Assembly: GCA_015863215.1 (NCBI GenBank)
Contig: JACBXN010000014.1
Span: 1-44,675, forward strand
Reading direction: 5' to 3'
DNA length: 44,675 nucleotides
From: Aerococcaceae bacterium DSM 111176
GTDB taxonomy: Bacteria; Bacillota; Bacilli; Lactobacillales; Aerococcaceae
Below, piece by piece: positions 27,206-34,770 of the stretch. Numbering within the stretch: position 1 is the first letter of the stretch; each line of letters starts with the position of its first letter. Both the position numbers and the translations under genes were made by a program. The notes under the pieces are model-generated. The model worked only from the letters and a program-made list of their open reading frames with translations, was not told the DNA's origin and did not search any database.

Positions 27206-27577
27206 AACTGGACCCTTATAAAGCAACGATTGAAGAGAAACTGAAAGACCAATGTAGTGCGTATAGTATTTTTAAATTTATTGAGAAGAAAGGTTTTGAT
27301 GGGAGTTACAGTTTAGTCAAACAATATTGCCGGTCGTTTAAGCAAGAGAAAATCAAGAAGGCAACGGTGCGAATTGAACATACTCCTGGCCTGTCGGCTC
27401 AAGTCGACTGGAAAGAAGAGATGAAAATGATCAGTAATCAAGGTGAAATCTTTACGTTTAATATTTTCCTTTACATACTGCCTTATTCAAAGAAGAGGTA
27501 TATCACGCTGACCTTTGATCGTAAACAAGATACCTTATTTTCTTGCCCAAATGATGCTTTTTATTACACCAGTGGTG
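27205..27577 (+). mobile_element. istA: Internal fragment of IS21 transposase IstA
   Basis: About 124 codons without start or stop of their own encode an inner part of IstA. SAYSIFKFIEKKGFDGSY and VKQYCRSF come before the DDE core, with PGLSAQVDWKEEM holding the first catalytic Asp, and then FTFNIFLYILPYSKKRY and TLTFDRKQDTLF. Both IS ends, the rest of istA and istB are absent. The borders coincide with the loss of the 5' end of the pplA-like gene and the 3' end of the hydrolase gene, so it is the scar of a deletion through an IS21 element. Confidence 0.8.
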
Positions 27578-28258
27578 TTCCACTTCAGAAATCAATGCTT
27601 CCCCGTCGCCGTCTTGCGGTCCGTAACTGCCAAACTGGGCATGATTACCGCCTTCAATGACTACTTCCACCGCATCAGCCGGCAGCATCGGCTGGTATTC
27701 TTGAACCTGTTCCCAATCCAACACTTGATCCTCACTGCCCAAAAGCGACAAGACCGCTAAATCTGACTGCGATAAATCCGCCGTCGAATACGCCGCCAAC
27801 ATAAGCAAACCATCTAGCAGTTCGCTGTTCCTCTCAGCATAAATCGCTGCCATCGACCCGCCTAAAGAATGCCCCATCACATACCAATTGGTTATCTCGG
27901 AATGCTCAGCGATAATGTCATCCCCTGCGTTAATATCAAACACCGCCAAACCAAACGGCATGTCTGCTAAGAACACCGCAAAGCCTTCCTCAGCCAACGC
28001 TTGCATTAAAGGCGCATAAGCCTCTTCCTCAACCTTCCCGCCCGGATAGAAGATAATGCCAGTTTCAGCAACTTCTCCCTGCGGCAGAAATTGGATCGGC
28101 TCGCCCTCAATAACTTCCACCTGTTCGGTGCTGACCAGCGACGCTAACGCCAGCTCGGTCGCATCATAATCGTCATTAACGTACCAGACGAAAAAGCCGG
28201 CAAACACAGCTAGAATAACGAGTACGGATATTAATATTTTTGTTTTTAGATTCTTCAT
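27503..28258 (-). CDS. Membrane-anchored alpha/beta hydrolase, C-terminus replaced
   Basis: A 251-residue product with one N-terminal membrane helix (about residues 8-26) and an outward alpha/beta hydrolase domain. The oxyanion region IIFYPGGKVEEEAYAPL, nucleophile GHSLGG (about 130-135), Asp in GSEDQVLDW and His in GGNHAQFG are all present. The native sequence ends near residue 227 at about 27578. The last 24 residues are translated from the antisense of the istA fragment. Members of this family are slightly longer and usually end soon after the His loop, so the enzyme may still fold. The gene is noticeably more GC-rich than its neighbours, which suggests transfer. The substrate is unknown. 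Confidence 0.75.
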   Translation of the reverse strand: MKNLKTKILISVLVILAVFAGFFVWYVNDDYDATELALASLVSTEQVEVIEGEPIQFLPQGEVAETGIIFYPGGKVEEEAYAPLMQALAEEGFAVFLADMPFGLAVFDINAGDDIIAEHSEITNWYVMGHSLGGSMAAIYAERNSELLDGLLMLAAYSTADLSQSDLAVLSLLGSEDQVLDWEQVQEYQPMLPADAVEVVIEGGNHAQFGSYGPQDGDGEALISEVEHHWCNKKHHLGKKIRYLVYDQRSA

Positions 28259-28315
28259 TTGGGTGGCTGCTTTCTCACTGTTTATTTAATACATTAAAAA
28301 TCGAAATTGCTCTGA

Positions 28316-31300
28316 CTATTTGTTAAATCTCTTTTCTGCTTGATAGGCTATTGCCTCTTCAACTGGGGCAGGTACTATACCTAAAAAATAGTTTTCTACT
28401 GTTTCCCAGAAAAAATCTGTATAGTTCTGTACTTTTTCTGACTGGGAGCTTCCTTCCGCTTGATATTTAAAGAGGTAGGTCAGCATCTCAACGCTGATAT
28501 GGTGCTTCATATGGACATCATTCAATAAACGATTGGTATAAAATTGATTCTTCTTAATGGCACTTTCGAGCGGCGAAATCGCGTTTATCCGAATATAAAT
28601 TTGAGGATTATTGCCATTCTCAACATTAAAGTTCATTAAACCAATGGCTTCAGCCAGACCCAATGGAATTATATCTAAATCAAAAGCATTAGCCTTTTTG
28701 GTTCTGTGATAATACTTTATAAATTCATCTTTATTCTCAAAGTATGTCACTTTATTACGGAAGAAATTATTAAACGTGTCCTTAATAAAGCTGATAAAGA
28801 TATCATAATTATTATTCAAAACATAAGTTGATTCATTCAGCGTAGGTCGCTCTTTGATAAACTTATAATTCTTTACTTTCTGATATTCAAAGCAGGTATT
28901 AACAAATGCCTGTGCAACTGCTCTTGCCTTGAATATATCAGAAAGATGCATCTTATCCTGCAAATAATAACCTAATTCACTGATTGAGAAATACGATGCT
29001 GTTCTTTTCTTATCAGCAACAAATTCTTCGAAAAAGCGCACATACAAGTTAAATTGACTCAGCACATCATTAATCTTTTGGTCTTCAAACTTCGTAATTG
29101 AAATTCCGGTCGCATAGACGAAGTCATCAAAATAAGCAGCGTGTTTCAAATTAAGTCGTTCCTCTGGTGTAAACAGCATGTATTTAAATTGTGGAAACGA
29201 TAAGTGTTTATAGTGGTCTTCCCATAAGTCTGATAAATTAACCGTATAAATTGCTTTATAATGACTGTTCTGTAAATAATGAGTCAATTTCAAATACTTC
29301 TTAATCGGTGATTTCTTTAACTTCTGCTCTATTTCTTCATTCACTAATATATTATCAATGCCGAACACGGAACGCGGCCGGGCAGCAAATGGTGGGAAAC
29401 CGATATTATTAGGTGATTCGAAGTCTTTTTCAATTAATAATAAAGCCGTCTTTAGTTTATTATCTAAGTTGCTGTCGTCACTATTGTAGCTGTCATCTCT
29501 AAATATATGTTTAAAGTCCACTGCACTGATGACTAGATTTCTATTATTGCCTTTTTCATGGTACAAATTGATAATTTTGTTCATTACAGCAAGCAGCTGG
29601 TCTTTAGTAATCTTGCCCATTCCATGGAGTCGCTTCACCTCTGTAAAGTCTCGATGCAAGAAATCTAACCAAGCAAATCCATACAGTACTAACTTCTCAT
29701 CCCTGGCAACCCGTCCGATTTCTTGAATATAATCGGTCACAGATCCCGAAGGTGCATAATGATATACATTAGTAATATCCGGTATATCTATCCCCATCCC
29801 AAAGGCTTTTGTTGCTAAGACAAACCTTAACTCGCCATTCTTGAAACTAGTTAATACTTCATCTTTTTCTTCTTTTTGCAGCTGACCGTTATAAATACCT
29901 GTCACAGCTGCAATTTCTGAATCATTTAGCTTCAAGAAACTGTTAAATTGATTCAACAACTTTACTGTCGGGAAATAAACAAGGGATTTTTGCTTTTTCT
30001 TAAAGGCTCTTTCTAAGTGTGCTAAAGTTAATTGCTGCTTAGTCCTTAAATACTCCCTGCTGTAATCTTCAGTCTTCTCATCCGAAGAAGAGACACACAT
30101 ATAAATATCATCCCGCTTTACATTCCCAAAATAAGAAATTGGATTAATCAAATTCAAGCTATCCCGTGTCTCCAAGTACATATCTTCTTTACCGCCATAA
30201 ATTGCGGTTGCTGTAAACGTCACAATCGGGAAACGATATTTCTTGCGCAGTTTCTGCAAATAAATACCTAAATACCAATAATCTGCTCTAAAGGATTTAC
30301 CCCATGTAGTGACAATATGGGCTTCGTCAATAATAACCAAACCAATTCTTCGATCACCGATTAACATCTTAATATCTGAGCGGATCTGTAATGTTTCCGG
30401 AGACAAATAAAGCATGTTTACTTGACCATTAGCTATTTCATTAATGATTTTATCTCTTTCAAACGGAGCCACATTGGAGTGGATTGTTCTAGCCGTGTCT
30501 ACTCCCCTAGCCCTCAGTGAATCAACTTGATCATTCATTAACCCAATCAGAGGAGAAATAATCAAAGTCAGCGGATTTTCTGCTGAGAATTCACGGCTCA
30601 AATATAATGACGGCACCTGGAACATAACAGACTTACCTGAACCAGTCGCAGAGGTTATGTAAATATCTCGGTATGCTTTATTATCAAGCGCAAGGACGGT
30701 CTGCTCCACAATGTCATTAATAATTTGAGCTTGAGAAATTTCAATTAACTGTTTCTTGGGATCACGAACATCTTTATACATTAATAAATTTCTAAATGAC
30801 GGATAACCCCAATATTCTTCTAAGATAGCCAGATACTTTGGCAGATTTGTGATAACGGCCGCTTCAATCGTCTTCTTAGTATAGTAAATCTTAGTTGTAT
30901 CTTTCAGCAGCATCTGTAGAATTTCTACCCGCTCTAGATAATTATTAGGGAGCTCTGACAGTTTTGTCATTGTTACTATCCGTAATTCTTTCGGATTGCT
31001 TTCATTGGTAAGCAGTTGATGGACTATATCCAAGAAAACTGTTTCGTCATCTGATAACTCGATAACAACCGTTTCATCACTCGTGTCAGAAGGTTCAACC
31101 ATTTCAACATGATAGCCGTCCGCATCATAATAATTGATGCTTGTGACATTTTCTATCTCAGTATTGTTGTAAGAAATGTAATATTGATCTGTCGTCTCTG
31201 AATAATGAATTCCACCATAAAAGGTAGATATTAAGTCTAATTCTGCTTTCTTATTATCATCAATTTCTTGTTCAACATTTAAGTAAAAATCTCTATAAAC

Positions 31301-31651
31301 CCGTTCAATACCTCGGATTGTATAATCAAAAGGATACTTAGTATTATATAAATTGTTATTGATGACGACTATATTGAAGTTTAATTTGACAATATCATAG
31401 GAAAGTAATAACTCTTCATATGTCATCCAATATACTTTGCCGATATTAGTCGCTTTCGTGAATATTTGCGGCAAAATTCCTTGGCGCACCTCATTGATAT
31501 CAGTATCGTTAATAATTATTTTAGAAAATTCATCAAAAAATTTGTTATCAAGCTTCTTTAATTTACTATACGAAAAACCTTTAAACGCTGTGATTGTTAT
31601 CTTATCATTCTTTTGTTTCTCTAAACTTTTCATTAATTGTTCTAAATGCAT
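28316..31651 (-). CDS. Large RecQ-type DEAH helicase coupled to a sigma factor
   Basis: An 1111-residue protein. Residues 1-320 form an N-terminal region I do not recognise. A superfamily 2 helicase core follows, with Walker A SATGSGKS (334-341), ISPLIGLMNDQ (365-375), DEAH (442-445), TFTATA (478-483), LVYFPT (557-562), ATKAFGMGID (613-622) and QEIGRVARDE (643-652), most like RecQ. Residues 660-1111 lack the cysteine set of the RecQ zinc domain and any obvious HRDC domain. The ATG overlaps the stop of the upstream sigma-factor gene by one base (TAATG), so the two are made together. The neighbours (hsdM remnant, DUF234 ATPase) suggest a defence island. A role in genome defence or in transcription-linked DNA processing is inference. 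Confidence 0.8.
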   Translation of the reverse strand: MHLEQLMKSLEKQKNDKITITAFKGFSYSKLKKLDNKFFDEFSKIIINDTDINEVRQGILPQIFTKATNIGKVYWMTYEELLLSYDIVKLNFNIVVINNNLYNTKYPFDYTIRGIERVYRDFYLNVEQEIDDNKKAELDLISTFYGGIHYSETTDQYYISYNNTEIENVTSINYYDADGYHVEMVEPSDTSDETVVIELSDDETVFLDIVHQLLTNESNPKELRIVTMTKLSELPNNYLERVEILQMLLKDTTKIYYTKKTIEAAVITNLPKYLAILEEYWGYPSFRNLLMYKDVRDPKKQLIEISQAQIINDIVEQTVLALDNKAYRDIYITSATGSGKSVMFQVPSLYLSREFSAENPLTLIISPLIGLMNDQVDSLRARGVDTARTIHSNVAPFERDKIINEIANGQVNMLYLSPETLQIRSDIKMLIGDRRIGLVIIDEAHIVTTWGKSFRADYWYLGIYLQKLRKKYRFPIVTFTATAIYGGKEDMYLETRDSLNLINPISYFGNVKRDDIYMCVSSSDEKTEDYSREYLRTKQQLTLAHLERAFKKKQKSLVYFPTVKLLNQFNSFLKLNDSEIAAVTGIYNGQLQKEEKDEVLTSFKNGELRFVLATKAFGMGIDIPDITNVYHYAPSGSVTDYIQEIGRVARDEKLVLYGFAWLDFLHRDFTEVKRLHGMGKITKDQLLAVMNKIINLYHEKGNNRNLVISAVDFKHIFRDDSYNSDDSNLDNKLKTALLLIEKDFESPNNIGFPPFAARPRSVFGIDNILVNEEIEQKLKKSPIKKYLKLTHYLQNSHYKAIYTVNLSDLWEDHYKHLSFPQFKYMLFTPEERLNLKHAAYFDDFVYATGISITKFEDQKINDVLSQFNLYVRFFEEFVADKKRTASYFSISELGYYLQDKMHLSDIFKARAVAQAFVNTCFEYQKVKNYKFIKERPTLNESTYVLNNNYDIFISFIKDTFNNFFRNKVTYFENKDEFIKYYHRTKKANAFDLDIIPLGLAEAIGLMNFNVENGNNPQIYIRINAISPLESAIKKNQFYTNRLLNDVHMKHHISVEMLTYLFKYQAEGSSQSEKVQNYTDFFWETVENYFLGIVPAPVEEAIAYQAEKRFNK

Positions 31652-33285
31652 TAGTATACCTCATAATATTCTTTTAATTGCTCTCTCCTAGTCGGATGTC
31701 TTAGTCGTTTCAAAGCCTTGGCTTCGATTTGCCTAATACGTTCCCGAGTAACCTTCTGATCTTGTCCAATTGTCTCTAACGTTCGTATATCTTTCCCATC
31801 CAGGCCAAATCGTTTTATGATGATATCTCTTTCTCGCGGCTTCAAATCATCTAATAATGAAAAAATTATTGCCTGTAAAGATTTATCAATCACATAAGAA
31901 CTTGGGTCAATAACATCCGGATCTCTAATAAACTCCCCTAAAGTGCTGTCTTCATCAGTTCCCACCGGCACATCTAGACTAACATTCGTCATAAATGTAT
32001 TTTGAACACGTACAGCCTCTATTATCTTCTCTAGTGGTTGTTCTAGTTCTTCAGCAATCCATTCATAGTCCACCATACCAAAATTTCTAGAGCACTCTCT
32101 TTCCTTCCGCCTTATTTTATTAATAAATTCTCCCATATGAACAGGAATTCTAACAGTGTTCGATTGATCCATTATCCCTCTAGTAATTTCTTGTCTGATC
32201 CAGTGCATTGCATAGGTTGAAAACTCAAATCCTTTATTCAAATCAAATTTCTTGGCTGCTTTCATTAAACCTATCATTCCATGCTGAAACATGTCGTCTT
32301 CAGTGAATGAGACACTTTGCATACCTTTGTATCGCTGAACTACTTTATAAACCAGACGCTTATTAGCATAGACCAGCATTTCTAAAGCTTCCTCACTCAT
32401 CTCATCATCTGATTGATAATCGCTGATATAATCTTTATTATCCTTAAAATCTGGAACCTCAACCAGTTTACTCGCTCGTTCAACAAAATCTTTCGAATTT
32501 ATTATTTTATCTAAATCCGATTCAAACTCTTCATCAAGGAAACCTAAAGGATTATCTTTTTTTGGCGCACTAGTGGATTGGACAGTTTCGGTTTCCTGCT
32601 GCTTTGCAGTATCAATGACTGGTGTGGACTTGCTTTCATTTTCTTCTACTCTAACTTTTTCTTTGGATGGGGGAGTGAGATTTGTCATGGTTAGCATATG
32701 CTTTCTGCCATTCTTATAGTAATGAGCCACAAAGCCTTCTTTAGCAGTTTCCTTGTCCTTAGGTTCAGCCCGGTTGAAACTTGCTGCTTGAATACGACCA
32801 TCTGCTTGAGAAATGTACTGTACACTCTCAACTGCAGCTTCAGTTAACTGATTCGGCATTTCATCGGGAAGAATCACTTCAATTTGGATATCACTTGCAT
32901 CTTCATCTTCTACAATAGCTGTCACTTCTTCAGAAACAGTTGTTTCAATATCAGTTTCATTAGAAATTACAGCAGTCTGTTCAATTGATAACTCTTCCGC
33001 AACAGGAATCGAACTGCCTTCAACATGAACAGCAATTTCTGGTTCTAACATTGACTCAACTTCTATATTGTCTGGTTCAGTAATATCAACTTCTGGGATA
33101 ACATCCACTTGAATATCCGGCTGACTCTCTGTTTCAATCATAGTTACTGTATCATTGCTGCTATCAATATTCTCTTCTTGTATGTCAGCAGCCGCCTCAT
33201 GATTAAGAGACTCTGGTTCTACAACAGTTACTGACTTAAAGAGTTTCTCTTTAATAAAATCTTTTATTTTATTAAAATAATTCAT
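31651..33285 (-). CDS. RpoD-like sigma-70 factor with long acidic N-terminal extension
   Basis: A 544-residue protein. The C-terminal part (about 295-540) has sigma regions in order: 2.1-2.2 ALEMLVYANKRLVYKVV, 2.3-2.4 GFEFSTYAMHWIRQEIT, 3 TVRIPVHMGEFINKI, and 4.2 VTRERIRQIEAKALKRLRHP, close to primary sigma factors. Residues 1-290 replace region 1.1. A lysine-rich amphipathic start (NYFNKIKDFIKEKLF) leads into about 140 residues rich in Glu, Asp, Val and Ile, then a short basic-aromatic block (HYYKNGRKHM), probably disordered overall. The ATG at 33285 is chosen because AAGGA lies 9 nt before it; another ATG nine bases upstream touches that site. TATAAT about 34 bases upstream may be its -10. 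It is not the housekeeping rpoD by context (no dnaG). It is coupled to the helicase. Confidence 0.85.
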   Translation of the reverse strand: MNYFNKIKDFIKEKLFKSVTVVEPESLNHEAAADIQEENIDSSNDTVTMIETESQPDIQVDVIPEVDITEPDNIEVESMLEPEIAVHVEGSSIPVAEELSIEQTAVISNETDIETTVSEEVTAIVEDEDASDIQIEVILPDEMPNQLTEAAVESVQYISQADGRIQAASFNRAEPKDKETAKEGFVAHYYKNGRKHMLTMTNLTPPSKEKVRVEENESKSTPVIDTAKQQETETVQSTSAPKKDNPLGFLDEEFESDLDKIINSKDFVERASKLVEVPDFKDNKDYISDYQSDDEMSEEALEMLVYANKRLVYKVVQRYKGMQSVSFTEDDMFQHGMIGLMKAAKKFDLNKGFEFSTYAMHWIRQEITRGIMDQSNTVRIPVHMGEFINKIRRKERECSRNFGMVDYEWIAEELEQPLEKIIEAVRVQNTFMTNVSLDVPVGTDEDSTLGEFIRDPDVIDPSSYVIDKSLQAIIFSLLDDLKPRERDIIIKRFGLDGKDIRTLETIGQDQKVTRERIRQIEAKALKRLRHPTRREQLKEYYEVY

Positions 33286-33505
33286 CTTAATCATTCCTTA
33301 TTAAAATATTACATTATAAATCCAATTGTAATATGAAAGCGCTAAAAAAGATAGGTGATTTATTAAAATGTTCACAGAATACAAGCCAGTTAATATTTAC
33401 GCTGTATTTCTATATATTACTTTAATAAAAACTACTTTAAAATTATTATTAAATTTTATGCACTCTAGCGATTTTCATCAAAGATTGGTAATATAAAAAT
33501 AATGG

Positions 33506-33540
33506 ACTAAATTTACACTGGGTTACTGTGTAAGTTTAGC
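33506..33540. promoter_or_regulatory. Inverted repeat upstream of hsdM, operator-like
   Basis: ACTAAATTTACAC (33506-33518) faces GTGTAAGTTTAGC (33528-33540) with two or three mismatches and a 9-bp centre, ending 13 bp before the hsdM start. The site could bind a dimeric regulator. The rest of 33286-33553 is AT-rich and shows no gene. Confidence 0.45.
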
Positions 33541-33553
33541 TAAGCATAATTTA

Positions 33554-34315
33554 ATGAAAAGGGCTGAAATGATGTCAAATTTAAATTCAAAATTATTTAG
33601 TGCAGCTGATAATTTACGGAGTAAGATGGATGCCTCTGAATACAAAAATTATCTTCTAGGTCTTATTTTTTATAAGTTTTTATCTGATAAACTTCTTGAA
33701 AAAGTAGTTGAACTAGCAGATGAGTCTCAGGTAGAATATGCTACTTTAGACAAACAAGCAGAGCTTTATATAGAATTGTTAGAAGATGAAGATACTCGCA
33801 GTGATTTAAAAGAATCCTTAATAGATACATTAGGTTACGAAATTGAACCAGACTATTTGTTCAATGTTCTCACCAATCAAGCTAAACAAAATATCTTCCA
33901 GCTTAATGATTTAAATAAAGCATTTATTGATTTATCTACAAAGTATATCCAGTTTAGCGGGTTATTTGATGACGTTGATTTACAATCAAATAAATTAGGG
34001 GCAAATGATCAACAAAGAAATATTACAATTTCAGAAGTTATCAAAAAATTAAATGACATTGATTTAATCGGGCATAAAGGTGATGTAATTGGCGATGCTT
34101 ATGAATTCTTAATATCTCAATTCGCTTCTGAAGCCGGCAAAAAAGCCGGAGAATTCTATACTCCAAGTGAAGTATCTGACATGATGGCCCGCATTGTAAC
34201 AATCGGGCAAGAGCATCATCGTATGTTTAGTGTTTATGACCCGACTATGGGTTCAGGTTCGTTGATGCTAAATGTGCGTAAGTACTTGGATTATCCAGAT
34301 TCAGTTAAATACCAG
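33554..34315 (+). pseudogene. hsdM: Type I restriction methylase HsdM, 3'-truncated
   Basis: HsdM is the N6-adenine methylase subunit of a type I restriction-modification complex. The remnant starts normally (LNSKLFSAADNLRSKMDASEYKNYLLGLIFYKFLS, described here in parts; the HsdM_N helical domain spans about 10-150) and has GEFYTPSEV and the SAM motif DPTMGSGSLML (about 229-239). After KYLDYPDSVKYQ (residue 254 from the first ATG) the match stops. About half the protein, including the catalytic NPPY motif, is absent, and hsdS and hsdR are not nearby. A different coding sequence in another frame follows directly, so a deletion joined hsdM to the end of another gene. It cannot methylate DNA. Confidence 0.85.
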
Positions 34316-34689
34316 CGGACATCACATATCAATTTGCCAGCATAGCACCAGAGACTGTTAGGGATATAATCACAAAAGGATTGGAGAACGATAAGAAAGG
34401 ATTGGAGAGTCTATACTCTGCTACCGAACCAGAATCAACATTACGAGAGATATTACTTGAACAATTAGTTGTTGCGGATTCCAACATCCGTAGGGTTCGA
34501 AATGTTACAGATAGTATTCAGACTAAGCTGGACACACACCAAGAAAATATACAGCATGATGAATTATTGGAGTTAAGGAGTGATATACTACTTTTGAAAT
34601 TCATATTCGCTGATGTGTTTGGTGGTACTGGTAAAGATAAAGATTATATATACCAGGAGCTAAAATTCGAATACGAGCTTTTTAAATAA
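34312..34689 (+). pseudogene. 3' end of an unrecognised gene fused behind hsdM
   Basis: A frame open from about 34312 to 34689 encodes about 125 residues, beginning ADITYQFASIAPETVRDII and ending with IFADVFGGTGKDKDYIY. Helix-forming, coiled-coil-like sequence fills the middle (IRRVRNVTDSIQTKLDTHQ). A TTG at 34381 could start a 102-residue product, but it has no ribosome binding site worth the name, and the protein-like sequence extends upstream to the hsdM break. I do not recognise the family. It may come from the lost restriction cassette. Confidence 0.5.
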
Positions 34690-34710
34690 AGTATAGAAAA
34701 ACAAACCGTA

Positions 34711-34747
34711 AAAAATAACCCCTATCCATTGAAGGACTGGGGTTTGT
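34711..34747 (-). terminator. Terminator between convergent genes
   Basis: AACCCC (34717-34722) pairs with GGGGTT (34739-34744), with partial inner pairing. On the minus strand it is followed by ATTTTTTA. It serves the ATPase gene ending at 34771. Confidence 0.6.
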
Positions 34748-34770
34748 GTGTGCAATCACTTTATTATATT

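Noticed and set aside
27367-27660. 97-residue plus-strand protein at the istA scar
   Set aside because: It is the istA fragment running on into antisense of the hydrolase gene. It has no start signal.
28316-31651. Standard recQ repair helicase
   Set aside because: The core is RecQ-like, but the protein is about twice the usual length and lacks the zinc-domain cysteines and a visible HRDC domain.
31651-33285. Housekeeping rpoD
   Set aside because: The sigma regions are RpoD-like, but the gene is coupled to a helicase, lacks dnaG nearby and has an unusual acidic N-terminus, so a specialised sigma factor is more likely.
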